Part shown: positions 10,262 through 19,658 of the stretch, in pieces
Layout of the letters: the number at the start of each line of letters is the position of its first letter
Numbering within the stretch: position 1 is the first letter of the stretch
NCBI RefSeq assembly: GCF_003481985.1
Contig: NZ_QUMD01000007.1
Span: 104,201-168,200 of the forward strand
Direction: 5' to 3'
DNA: 64,000 nucleotides
From: Clostridium sp. OF09-36
Lineage (GTDB): Bacteria; Bacillota; Clostridia; Lachnospirales; Lachnospiraceae
The notes under the pieces: model-generated
Database searches by the model: none
The model's input: only the letters and a program-made list of their open reading frames with translations
Told to the model about the DNA's origin: nothing
Made by a program: the position numbers and the translations under genes

Positions 10262-11491
10262 TTATCCCCGGATAAATACAATATAACGGCTCAGGAAACG
10301 TTTCCGTATCCCCGTCAGCTTCCGGCTTTCCCGTATTGCAATGAGAAAGGCACCCAGAAGCCGGAATTCCTCCGGCTCAAGATGTCCGGTCCCATAAACA
10401 TATTTCTCCAATACATAGTTAACCCTCTGGTAAATACCAGGTTCTATATCCGGCATGCAGTTACAGATACTCCGGTCTGTCTCAGCTGCATTCCACCCTA
10501 ATCTTACTTCAATACCTAAAACGCTGAGATTTCCGGATATCTGCCTGCAGAGATATTCCGTGCTGCGTTTTTCCTCCTGTCTTACCATCTTGCGGATCTT
10601 TTCTTCATAAAACAGGTGTCCTGCTTCCAAAACCACTATAAAGAGCAGGAACAAAAACAAAACCAGAAGTAAGACCCCGGTTACCACGTTAACATACATG
10701 GCCCGGACCTGCTCCGAAAGCTGATCCTGTTGTTTGATCTGCGGTGTATTTCCCGCAACATTTTCTGCTTCTTCCCCTTCATCCTGCAAAGCTGCAGTCT
10801 TCCTGACATTCTGCGGAAGCTGTGCCATGCGAAGAAGTGCATATGTATTGTAATAAAAACCCGGCGTAAAATCAACCGGAATCCATCCCATTCCATCCAT
10901 ATATATTTCTGTCCAGGCATGCGCATCCTGGCTGGTCAAAAGAATCTGTCCGTTTCTTGACTGTGCAATGTTATCCGGGTCTGCATAATAACCTTCTGCA
11001 TAGCGGGCAGGAACTCCCAGACTCCGCATTGCCAATACACCGGCAGAAGCATAATAAGCAGAATTACCATACTGGTTCCCGCGCAGGAATTGCGTCAGAG
11101 GATCTCCGCTTTGTGCCAGTTCCGGCTCCTTTTTATAGAAAAAGCTGCGCTCCATCATACTCCGGACTGTCTGTGTCATGCCATAGATCCCAGTTTTTCC
11201 TTCTGTCCGGGAAGCAGAAATTTTATCCAGTCCGCCGTCCGGAGCAAATAAACGCTCCATTTCTGCCTTCAGCTGCGGACTAATGTCCAGATAATTTTCA
11301 TACACGAAATCGCGGTAAACGCTTTCCCCAGTCAAATATGCTTCCTGCTGTTCACTTTCCGGCTGGTAAACCCAGCTGTCCAGCTGGAAAAGCTCGCCCG
11401 GAACATCGGCCGAACGCTCTGTAAAATCATATTTCCAGATTCCAAACAGCCCTTTAGAACGGTATCCCGTATCCAGTTTCGCAGTGACCAT
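10262..11491 (-). pseudogene. Transglutaminase-like membrane protein, N-terminally truncated, catalytic Cys replaced by Ser
   Basis: The core of a TgpA-like transglutaminase domain is clear at residues about 140-215: YGNSAYYASAGVLAMRSLGV then PARYAEGYY, followed by DAHAWTEIYMDGMGW and VDFTPG. A single transmembrane helix follows at about 270-292 with a cytoplasmic tail of about 115 residues. Family members normally have several N-terminal membrane helices and an extracellular lead-in; here the frame opens abruptly and upstream sequence has a stop. The nucleophile position (G-x-C in the family) is Ser, codon TCT instead of TGT, while the His and Asp remain. It may be a decaying gene or a non-catalytic peptide-binding relative. 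Confidence 0.65.
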
Positions 11492-11618
11492 ATTTTTTGA
11501 AGAAGATTCTTAATATCTCCGAAATCAAATAATGGAGCATTCATAATATTTTGATACGACATTTCGCATTATTTCCAATCTTATAATTTGACGTCAGCCA
11601 ATCATCTTAGAATTCGAA

Positions 11619-11759
11619 TCAATCTCTCTCGCCTTTCTTGATAAGTCTGACTACCGGAGTAAGGTCTGTAAATGCGCTACCGATGATGATTGTTGCCTGC
11701 TGCTCACCACGGAACGGTGTGTGATTATTTATAGAGCAACGTAGGGAGCAAGCGCTCAC
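11619..11759 (-). other. Possible small ORF (46 residues, GTG start) in the carB / transglutaminase gap
   Basis: The stretch 11492-11948 has no clear gene. Within it a GTG-initiated frame encodes a peptide ending FTDLTPVVRLIKKGERD. It follows a promoter-like TATAAT but has no ribosome site, and I do not recognise it. It may be a fragment of a lost gene, part of a leader or chance. Confidence 0.25.
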
Positions 11760-11787
11760 ATTATATCACAGATCAGAGAACAAGTCA
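11760..11787 (-). promoter_or_regulatory. Candidate promoter in the gap right of the transglutaminase remnant
   Basis: On the minus strand TGACTT is followed after 16 bases by TATAAT. A transcript would run through the small ORF towards the transglutaminase remnant and luxS. The minus-35 is imperfect. Confidence 0.4.
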
Positions 11788-11904
11788 GCCTCGTACACGC
11801 CTTTTTCTAACATATTTTTGTGGCAACGTTGTATGATTTCGCCAATTTTTAACAGCAGATTTCAGATATGATATATTGAAGTTTTGATTGTATTTCTTTG
11901 CACA

Positions 11905-11936
11905 CAAAAAGCCGGTCTGGTGTTACAGACCGGCTT
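11905..11936 (-). terminator. Terminator of carAB
   Basis: On the minus strand AAGCCGGTCTG and CAGACCGGCTT form a perfect 11-bp stem with a 6-base loop, followed by TTTTT. It lies 12 bases after the carB stop. Confidence 0.9.
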
Positions 11937-11948
11937 CCCTTATACTAT

Positions 11949-14900
11949 TTAGAACTCAATCACTTCCGGTCCGTGTGTAAACGCGGAAATGGTTGCTTTT
12001 GCGTGTTTGAAATAAAACACCTCAGTGTTTCCGTCATCCTCGGAGTACATGCTCCGTAAGGTTGGGTATGCATTCAGCATGGACTCCCGGGCTGCTCTGC
12101 TGTCATCCTCTGTCAGCTCGCCCGCTACGCGGATCCACTCACCATCCTTGAATGCCGTGAGCTCTGCCTTCGGGTTTGCATGCAGCTGCTTTGAAACATC
12201 CTTCACCTTTCCGGTCTGGATGTAAAGTCTGCCCTCGTAGATATGTGCAGTGCCGAACGGGCGTACGCGCGGCTGGTCGCCCTCTGTGGTTGCCAGGTAG
12301 TAGGTGCCTGCATCCTGCAGGAATTTCTCTACGCGCTCAATGCCGCTGTAGGTTACCGGCTTCACCTTCGCGATGTCGATCAGCGTCAGCGCTTTCGCGC
12401 GGTTCTCCAGACTGGTTGCCAGAGCACCTGCGGTATCTAAGCTGGTAAGTACATGCACGCCAGTCTCGATGGCGTTACGGCGGATGACAAAGCCGTCACG
12501 GCTTCTCTCTGCGCCCTGCTGCGGAATGTCGATGACCAGATCAATCTCATGACCCAGGATCAGGTCCATGATGTTCGGGGATTCCTGCTCAAGCTTGCGC
12601 ACGGTCAGGGCCTTCACGCCGTTCTCATTTAAGAACTTCGCGGTGCCGCGGGTGGCAAAGATCTTATAGCCGACGTTCTGGAAGCGTTTTGCGATCGGAA
12701 GCACGTTTTCCTTCTCGGAATCGCGGACGGTGATGATCATGTTTTTGTGCTTCGGCAGCTTCAGTCCTGCGCCCTCAAAGGCCTTGTACAGTGCCTCGTT
12801 GAAGGTATTTGCGATACCCAGACACTCACCGGTGGATTTCATCTCCGGTCCAAGGCTGATATCTGCGCCGCGGATCTTCTCGAAGGAGAATACCGGCATC
12901 TTGATGGCGATGTAGTCTGCCTTCTTCTGCAGACCTGGCTCGTATCCAAGCTCCTTTAAGGTATGTCCGCAGATCACCTGCGTTGCCAGCGGTACGATCG
13001 GGATTCCGGTTACCTTGCTGATGTACGGCACGGTTCTGGAGGAACGCGGGTTTACCTCGATGATGTAGACCTCGCCGTCTGACACGATGAACTGGATGTT
13101 GATCATGCCCCTGACATGAAGGGCCCGGGCCAGCTTTTCGGTGTAATCCACAAGCTTTGCCTCAACCGCCGGTGTGATGCTCGGCGCCGGGTATACGGAG
13201 ATACTGTCGCCGGAGTGAACGCCGGTACGCTCGATGTGTTCCATGATACCCGGGATCAGGATGTCTTTGCCGTCGCATACGGCATCGACCTCGATCTCCT
13301 TGCCGACAATGTATTTGTCGACAAGGATCGGATGATCCTGCGCGATCTGGTTGATGATGCCGATGAACTCGTCAATATCGTTGTCGCTGATGCAGATCTG
13401 CATGCCCTGGCCGCCAAGAACGTAGGACGGTCTTACCAGAACCGGGTAGCCTAAATCGTTGGCTGCCTTCTTTGCTTCCTCTGCGGTAAATACGGTGTGT
13501 CCGGCCGGTCTCGGGATCTGGCACTGTTCCAGGATCTCATCGAACAGTTCACGGTCCTCGGCTGCATCGACATCTTCAGCTGCGGTTCCCAGGATCGGAA
13601 CACCCATCTTCATCAGGGACTCAGTCAGCTTGATCGCGGTCTGGCCACCGAACTGAACGACAGCTCCGTCCGGTTTCTCGATATCAACAATGCTCTCGAC
13701 ATCTTCCGGGGTCAGCGGCTCGAAATACAGCTTATCTGCGATATCGAAGTCGGTACTTACGGTCTCCGGGTTGTTGTTTACGATAATAGTCTCGTATCCT
13801 TCTTTTTCAAACGCCCAGGTGCTGTGCACGGAACAGAAGTCGAACTCGATACCCTGGCCGATGCGGATCGGGCCGGAGCCGAGAACCAGAACTTTTTTCT
13901 TCTTGTGCTCCTCTTCCACCTCGCTGATGCCGTCGAAGCAGGAGTAGTAATACGGTGTCTCGGCCGCGAACTCTGCCGCACAGGTATCAACCATCTTGTA
14001 AGCGGCGCGGATGTTGTTTGCATGGCGCATTGCCTTGATCTCATCCTGGGAAACACCGGTCAATCTGGAAATAACATTGTCCGGGAACTCGATGCGCTTT
14101 GCTTCTTTTAATAATTCCGGAGTCAGCGGTCCCTTCTTTAATTGATCTTCCATCTCAACCAGAATTGCCAGCTTGTCGATGAACCAGAGATCAATCTTGG
14201 TGATGGCATGGATTTCTTCATAAGAAATGCCGCGGCGCAGCGCTTCTGCGATCACCCAGATACGGCGGTCATCTACCACATGCAGCTGTTCCAGAAGTGC
14301 GTCATGATCCAGCTCGCTGAAATCGTAGGAGAGCAGGCAGTCTACGTGCTGCTCCAGGGAGCGAATGGCTTTCATGAGTGCGCCCTCGAAGTTGGTGCAG
14401 ATACTCATAACCTCACCGGTTGCCTTCATCTGGGTTCCCAGGGTACGTTTTGCGCTGATGAATTTATCGAACGGAAGTCTCGGCATTTTTACGACACAGT
14501 AGTCTAACATCGGCTCGAAGCTTGCATAGGTCTTCTTGGTAACTGCATTCTTGATCTCGTCCAGGGTGTAACCAAGAGCGATCTTTGCTGCCACCTTTGC
14601 GATCGGGTATCCGGTTGCCTTGGAGGCCAGTGCGGAGGAACGGCTTACACGCGGGTTTACCTCGATGACGCAGTACTCAAAGCTGGTCGGATGCAGGGCG
14701 TACTGTACGTTGCAGCCGCCGGTGATGCCCAGCTCACTGATGATGTTTAATGCGGAGGTACGCAGCATCTGGTACTCCTTGTCGCCCAGAGTCTGGGACG
14801 GAGCCACTACGATGCTGTCGCCGGTGTGAACGCCGACCGGGTCCAGGTTTTCCATGTTGCAGACGGTGATCACGTTGCCTGCGCTGTCGCGCATTACCTC

Positions 14901-15554
14901 GTACTCGATTTCCTTCCAGCCTGCGATGCAGCGCTCTACCAGAACCTGACCTACACGGGAAAGACGCAGGCCGTTTTCCAGGATCTCACGGCACTGTTCC
15001 GGGTTCTCGGCAATACCGCCGCCGCTTCCGCCCAGGGTGTATGCCGGACGAAGCACGATCGGGTAACCGATCTTGTCTGCGATGCGAAGGCCGTCCTCTA
15101 CGTTCTCGACGATGTCAGACGGAGCAACCGGCTCGCCGATCTTCTCCATGGTCTCCTTGAACATCTCACGGTCCTCGGCCTTTTTGATGGTCAGTGCAGT
15201 GGTACCGATAAGGCGGACGTTATTTTCTTTTAAGAAGCCTGCCTCCTCAAGCTCCATGGCAAGGTTTAAGCCTGCCTGGCCGCCCAGGGTCGGAAGCACG
15301 CTGTCCGGTTTTTCTTTTTTGATGAGCTGCTCTACCACTTCCAGGGTCAGCGGCTCAATGTATACGCGGTCTGCAATGTCTTTATCGGTCATAATGGTTG
15401 CCGGGTTGGAGTTTAACAGAACAACCTCGATGCCCTCTTCCTTTAAGGAACGGCAGGCCTGGGTTCCGGCGTAGTCAAATTCAGCTGCCTGGCCGATGAC
15501 GATCGGGCCAGATCCAAGTACAAGAACTTTCTTAATCTCAGGATTCTTCGGCAT
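11949..15554 (-). CDS. carB: Carbamoyl-phosphate synthase large subunit fused to a PNPOx-like FMN-binding domain
   Basis: Makes carbamoyl phosphate for pyrimidine and arginine synthesis together with CarA. Residues 1 to about 1064 are a complete CarB: two ATP-grasp halves (KKVLVLGSGPIVIGQAAEFD, LRPAYTLGGSGGG; second half KKVLVLGSGPIRIGQGIEFD, VRPSYVLGGQGM) and the allosteric MGS domain ending LTLIDIAKV. CarB normally stops here. Instead the frame continues without a stop through a short linker (KPVTYSGI) into about 130 residues resembling pyridoxamine-phosphate-oxidase family proteins (FLQDAGTYYLATTEGD, PRVRPFGTAHIYEG, QTGKVKDVSKQLHANP). No ribosome site or separate start lies at the junction near 12362. 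TAATG overlaps the carA stop. Confidence 0.95.
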   Translation of the reverse strand: MPKNPEIKKVLVLGSGPIVIGQAAEFDYAGTQACRSLKEEGIEVVLLNSNPATIMTDKDIADRVYIEPLTLEVVEQLIKKEKPDSVLPTLGGQAGLNLAMELEEAGFLKENNVRLIGTTALTIKKAEDREMFKETMEKIGEPVAPSDIVENVEDGLRIADKIGYPIVLRPAYTLGGSGGGIAENPEQCREILENGLRLSRVGQVLVERCIAGWKEIEYEVMRDSAGNVITVCNMENLDPVGVHTGDSIVVAPSQTLGDKEYQMLRTSALNIISELGITGGCNVQYALHPTSFEYCVIEVNPRVSRSSALASKATGYPIAKVAAKIALGYTLDEIKNAVTKKTYASFEPMLDYCVVKMPRLPFDKFISAKRTLGTQMKATGEVMSICTNFEGALMKAIRSLEQHVDCLLSYDFSELDHDALLEQLHVVDDRRIWVIAEALRRGISYEEIHAITKIDLWFIDKLAILVEMEDQLKKGPLTPELLKEAKRIEFPDNVISRLTGVSQDEIKAMRHANNIRAAYKMVDTCAAEFAAETPYYYSCFDGISEVEEEHKKKKVLVLGSGPIRIGQGIEFDFCSVHSTWAFEKEGYETIIVNNNPETVSTDFDIADKLYFEPLTPEDVESIVDIEKPDGAVVQFGGQTAIKLTESLMKMGVPILGTAAEDVDAAEDRELFDEILEQCQIPRPAGHTVFTAEEAKKAANDLGYPVLVRPSYVLGGQGMQICISDNDIDEFIGIINQIAQDHPILVDKYIVGKEIEVDAVCDGKDILIPGIMEHIERTGVHSGDSISVYPAPSITPAVEAKLVDYTEKLARALHVRGMINIQFIVSDGEVYIIEVNPRSSRTVPYISKVTGIPIVPLATQVICGHTLKELGYEPGLQKKADYIAIKMPVFSFEKIRGADISLGPEMKSTGECLGIANTFNEALYKAFEGAGLKLPKHKNMIITVRDSEKENVLPIAKRFQNVGYKIFATRGTAKFLNENGVKALTVRKLEQESPNIMDLILGHEIDLVIDIPQQGAERSRDGFVIRRNAIETGVHVLTSLDTAGALATSLENRAKALTLIDIAKVKPVTYSGIERVEKFLQDAGTYYLATTEGDQPRVRPFGTAHIYEGRLYIQTGKVKDVSKQLHANPKAELTAFKDGEWIRVAGELTEDDSRAARESMLNAYPTLRSMYSEDDGNTEVFYFKHAKATISAFTHGPEVIEF

Positions 15555-16645
15555 TAGTTATTTCCTCCCATCATGTTGATAAAACGATCGAACAGGTACG
15601 CGGAGTCCTGCGGTCCCGGACATGCTTCCGGATGATACTGTACAGTGAAAATATTTTTTCCTACATATTTTAAGCCTTCGTTGGTTCCATCGTTGACATT
15701 GGTAAATGCCGGAACGGCTACATTCGGGTCCAGGCTCTTCGGATCAACTGCATATCCATGGTTCTGGGATGAGATAATGGCACGGCCGGTTTCTGCATCC
15801 TTGACCGGATGGTTTCCGCCGCGGTGGCCGTATTTTAATTTGAAGGTATCTGCTCCGGTTGCCAGTGCCATAAGCTGGTGGCCAAGACAGATTGCGAAGA
15901 TCGGCACATCGGACTCGTACAGCTTGCGGATCTCTTTGATGATCTCAACGTTCTCCTTCGGATCTCCCGGGCCGTTGGACAGCATGATGCCATCCGGGCT
16001 GGATGCGAGGATTTCTTCTGCAGTTGTATCACAGGGATAAATGGTGACTTCGCAGCCACGCTGTGCCAGGGAACGGGCGATGTTGCGCTTTGCTCCAAGA
16101 TCGAGAAGCGCTACTTTTTTGATCGGCTTCTCAAATGCATCGGACGCCGGAAGGATATACTTTTCTTTGCAGGAGGTTTTCTTTACCACTCCGGTCACGG
16201 TGTAGGCATGCATGCGGGCGATCGGGTCGGTCAGATCGTCATACTCTCTGGTGGTGATCATGCCGTTCATAGTGCCCTTCTCACGTAAGATCTTGGTGAG
16301 CGCGCGGGTATCAACACCGCTGATTCCCGGGATGTCATATTTCTCGAGAAAATTCTGAATGGTATCCTCACTGCGGAAATTGCTTGGAATGCGGGACAGC
16401 TCGCGGACAATATATCCGTCCGGCCATGGTCTGTCAGACTCCATATCCTCATAACAAATACCATAGTTGCCGATCAGCGGGTAAGTCATAACAACGGCCT
16501 GTCCTGCGTAAGACGGGTCAGTCAGAACCTCCAGATAACCGGTCATAGAGGTATTGAATACGATTTCGCTGATGACCTCGCGGGTAGAACCGATGCTGGT
16601 TCCCTCGAACACGGTGCCATCTTCCAGAATAAGAAATGCTTTCAT
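15554..16645 (-). CDS. carA: Carbamoyl-phosphate synthase small (glutaminase) subunit
   Basis: Hydrolyses glutamine and passes ammonia to CarB. The N-terminal CarA domain opens MKAFLILEDGTVFEG. The class I glutaminase shows SNGPGDP, the nucleophile motif ICLGHQLMALA and the His-Glu end YHPEACPGP. The start at 16645 matches the family N-terminus; a longer in-frame opening from 16717 would add 24 residues with no similarity. Its stop overlaps the carB start by one base, so the two subunits are translationally coupled. A near-consensus promoter lies about 100 bases upstream. No PyrR-type attenuator was recognised in the leader. Confidence 0.95.
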   Translation of the reverse strand: MKAFLILEDGTVFEGTSIGSTREVISEIVFNTSMTGYLEVLTDPSYAGQAVVMTYPLIGNYGICYEDMESDRPWPDGYIVRELSRIPSNFRSEDTIQNFLEKYDIPGISGVDTRALTKILREKGTMNGMITTREYDDLTDPIARMHAYTVTGVVKKTSCKEKYILPASDAFEKPIKKVALLDLGAKRNIARSLAQRGCEVTIYPCDTTAEEILASSPDGIMLSNGPGDPKENVEIIKEIRKLYESDVPIFAICLGHQLMALATGADTFKLKYGHRGGNHPVKDAETGRAIISSQNHGYAVDPKSLDPNVAVPAFTNVNDGTNEGLKYVGKNIFTVQYHPEACPGPQDSAYLFDRFINMMGGNN

Positions 16646-16740
16646 GGGGGAGTACCTATCCTTTCTTTCATCCGTATTATTGTATTGTATGATGCGGTTT
16701 TGGGTCTTTGTATACACTTACATCAGCCCAAATTGATAGA

Positions 16741-16769
16741 ATTATACATGATATACTATCGTTATGCAA
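16741..16769 (-). promoter_or_regulatory. Sigma-A promoter of carAB
   Basis: On the minus strand TTGCAT is followed after exactly 17 bases by TATAAT. It is the best promoter match in the 275-base gap between carA and the divergent plus-strand gene. Confidence 0.8.
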
Positions 16770-16919
16770 GCTGATTTATCTTTATTCAATATTACTTTTA
16801 GTTAGGCGCTATGCCCCATTGCCGGAGCACGTTTCTTTTCTCTGTTTTGACAGGCACGCAAGCCGCCTCTCTTTCATATTCTGCTATGATGATCCATCCA
16901 AAGATCCGAGGAATCTTTT

Positions 16920-18194
16920 ATGCCAAAAAACATCGGTATCGCTTCCACTGAGCTGACCTCCAGCGGCCTCTTGCAGGTCAATGTGGTCAATGTCCAGAAT
17001 AACTTTCCCATCCGCAATGCCAGGATTCGCATTTCCTATTCCGGCGAACCCGCCTCCCCATTAGAAGAGCTGACCACCAATGCATCTGGCCAGACAGAAG
17101 AAGTCTCTCTCGCAGCGCCGCCGTTAGAATTCAGTCTCCGACCAGGCGAAGGCCAGCCATACGCAGACTATAACATTACCGTGGAAGCACCGGGTTTTAA
17201 GCCGGTAACCGTGGAGGGCACCGAAGTTCTGCCCGACGCAACGGCCATCCAGCCCATCCGCATGGAACTGGAATCAGACCCGGAGCCGGAAGAAAATCCC
17301 ATCGTCATTCCGGAACATACCCTCTACGGGAACTACCCGCCCAAGATTGCAGAAACAGAGATCCAGCCGGTAGGGGAAAGCGGCGAGATCGTGTTAAGCC
17401 GGGTAGTCGTGCCGCAGACGATCGTCGTTCACGACGGGCCGCCAGCCAGCAATGCACAGGACTATTACGTCCCGTACCGGGACTACATCAAAAATGTTGC
17501 CTCCAGCGAGATCTATGCCACCTGGCCGCAGTCCTCCATCACCGCCAATGTCCTTGCCATCATGAGCTTTACTTTAAACCGGGTCTACACGGAGCACTAC
17601 CGCAACCGCGGGTATGACTTCACCATCACCTCATCCACCGCCTTTGACCACAAATGGATCCCCGGAAGAAATATCTTTGAAAGTATCTCCGTCATCGTGG
17701 ACGAAATCTTTGACAATTACCTCTCCCGGCCAGGCGTGCGCCAGCCGATCCTGACCCAGTACTGCGACGGAAGACAGGTGCAGTGCTTAAACCGCGGATG
17801 GATGACGCAGTGGGGCTCCTGCTCCCTTGGGGAACGCGGCTACAGTCCGATTGAGATCCTGCGGCATTACTACGGTGACAGTATCTACATCAATACCGCA
17901 GAAGAAATATCCGGTATTCCGGCCTCCTGGCCCGGGTATGATCTGGGTATTGGTTCTTCTGGTCAGAAAGTGATGCAGCTGCAGGAGCAGTTAGATGCCA
18001 TTGCCACTGTCTATACTGCCATCCCACGTGTAGCTGCAGACGGCATCTACGGACCTTCCACCGCTGCTTCCGTGCGGGAGTTCCAGTCCATCTTCGGACT
18101 TGGGGAAACCGGCGTTACCGACTTTGCAACCTGGTATAAAATTTCGCATATCTATGTGGGAGTTTCCGGGATTGGAGAGTTGTATGGGGCATAA
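16920..18194 (+). CDS. SpoIID-like protein with C-terminal peptidoglycan-binding domain
   Basis: The 424-residue product has three parts. Residues about 15-120 look like a carboxypeptidase-regulatory-like beta fold (VNVQNNFPIRNARIRISYSG). Residues about 185-330 resemble SpoIID/LytB proteins (VPYRDYIKNVASSEIYATWP, ITANVLAIMSFTLNRVY, YCDGRQVQC). Residues about 345-410 are a PG_binding_1 domain (LGIGSSGQKVMQLQEQL, DGIYGPSTAASVREFQSIFG). No signal peptide is seen, which suits a protein acting inside the sporulating mother cell or one exported another way. GAGG lies before the ATG. A role in spore cortex or wall remodelling is inferred from the domains; the exact reaction is not shown. It is followed by a strong terminator. 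Confidence 0.75.
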   Translation: MPKNIGIASTELTSSGLLQVNVVNVQNNFPIRNARIRISYSGEPASPLEELTTNASGQTEEVSLAAPPLEFSLRPGEGQPYADYNITVEAPGFKPVTVEGTEVLPDATAIQPIRMELESDPEPEENPIVIPEHTLYGNYPPKIAETEIQPVGESGEIVLSRVVVPQTIVVHDGPPASNAQDYYVPYRDYIKNVASSEIYATWPQSSITANVLAIMSFTLNRVYTEHYRNRGYDFTITSSTAFDHKWIPGRNIFESISVIVDEIFDNYLSRPGVRQPILTQYCDGRQVQCLNRGWMTQWGSCSLGERGYSPIEILRHYYGDSIYINTAEEISGIPASWPGYDLGIGSSGQKVMQLQEQLDAIATVYTAIPRVAADGIYGPSTAASVREFQSIFGLGETGVTDFATWYKISHIYVGVSGIGELYGA

Positions 18195-18230
18195 AGCGTG
18201 GCGTCCGGATTTTCCGGACCCATAATGCAA

Positions 18231-18285
18231 AACAGCGAAAGTCAGGGATGCCTGACGGTCCCCTGACTTTCGCTGTTGTTTTTTC
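18231..18285. terminator. Bidirectional terminator between the SpoIID-like gene and hflX
   Basis: A perfect 17-bp stem (aacagcgaaagtcaggg / ccctgactttcgctgtt) has T-runs on both sides: gttttttc on the plus strand and TTTTGC on the minus strand. It serves both converging genes. Confidence 0.92.
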
Positions 18286-18327
18286 ACTTTCGCCCAGACA
18301 ATAAAACATAGTCGTTTCGAAAAACAT

Positions 18328-19580
18328 CTATCCTGTGATCAGACTTCCAAATAGTTCTGCCGGTACATACGCCTTCACGGCGATGCCGTCGGCTGATACT
18401 CCTCACTCAGCAGTTCCCCGTACTTGCGGATGGTCTGGATCTTTCCGGCCTCCTGATAGGAAAATACGCGTTCCAGATACACCTTCTGGCTGCGCAGGAT
18501 CTGTTCCAAGGTACTTAGCAGCTCGTCCAAACCAGCTCCGGTCTTTGCAGAGATCTGTACCTGATAGTCGGACTGCAGGTCCCTCGGAAACTCGCTGTCT
18601 TCCTTCTGGTCGATCTTGTTGAATACGGTAACGATGATCTTATCCCCGACCTTCAGTTCCCGCAAAGTCTCGTAAACCACATGCATCTGCATATCCATGT
18701 TTGGATTGGAGCAGTCTACCACATGCAGGATGATGTCGCTGTATTTTGCCTCCTCCAGCGTACTCTTAAATGCCTCGATCAGATGATGCGGCAGCTTGCG
18801 GATAAAACCGACCGTATCGGTCAGCATGATCTGCTGCCCGCTCTCCAGTGCCAGATTGCGGGTGGTTGGATCCAGCGTTGCAAACAGCTTATCCTCTGCC
18901 AGAATGCCTGCATCCGTCAGCCGGTTCAAAAGTGTGGATTTTCCGGCATTGGTATATCCGACGATCGCCGCTACCGGTGTGTGGGCCTTCTCGCGCTGCT
19001 TGCGGATAACGTCACGGTGGCGTTTTACTTCTTCTAATTCTGATTTTAACTGGCCGATGCGCTCATGAATGAGACGGCGGTCCATCTCCAGCTTTTTCTC
19101 GCCCGGTCCCCTGGTTCCGATACCACCGCCCAGACGGGACAGGGAGCTTCGCAAGCCGACCAGACGTGCCGCACGGTACTTTAACTGGGCCAGCTCTACC
19201 TGGATCTTTCCCTCGCTGGTCGTCGCACGGGATGCGAAAATATCCAGAATGACCATGGTACGGTCCATAACCTTGGTGTCCAGTGCATCCTCTAAGTTTC
19301 GAAGCTGTGCCGGGGAAAGTTCATCGTCGCAGACTACACCGGTTGCCTTAAGCTCCCAGATCCGTTCCCGCACTTCGTCAATCTTTCCTTTTCCAAGGTA
19401 GGTGCCCGGATGGATGCGCTCGCGGTTCTGGATCATCTTATCCACGGTGACACCGCCCGCGGTCTTCACAAGCTCCTCCAGCTCGTCCAGGGAAGCGCGG
19501 GTATCGTCCTCATCGTCGGTGCTGACTGCAATAAGAATGACACGCTCCTCGATTTCTTTCATATCAAATAATTCTGCCAT
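18328..19580 (-). CDS. hflX: Ribosome-associated GTPase HflX (frameshift near C-terminus)
   Basis: HflX GTPases bind the large ribosomal subunit and split stalled or hibernating ribosomes. The HflX-specific N-terminal domain shows NRERIHPGTYLGKGK and RLGGGIGTRGPGE. The G domain shows VGYTNAGKSTLLNRL (G1), DPTTR (G2), DTVGFI (G3) and NKID (G4). The start is set at 19580 (MAELFDMKEIEERV), preceded by AGGAG with an 11-base spacing; the longer opening from 19622 has no site. The frame breaks near 18398; with one base restored it reads ADGIAVKAYVPAELFGSLI and stops at 18328. It is the last gene of the scpA-scpB-dut-TPR-hflX run. Confidence 0.93.
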
Positions 19581-19658
19581 AAATGTTATTACTCCTAATT
19601 GTTGCCATATCGGATTTTCCAAAAATTCCCACGGCTGTCCTGGCGGGCTTCTGGAATT

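Noticed and set aside
11492..11948. Possible riboswitch or tRNA in the carB gap
   Set aside because: No T-box, cloverleaf or known aptamer core could be built from the sequence; only a promoter-like site and a short frame remain.
15554..16740. Pyrimidine attenuator (PyrR type) before carA
   Set aside because: The leader lacks a convincing anti-terminator/terminator pair.
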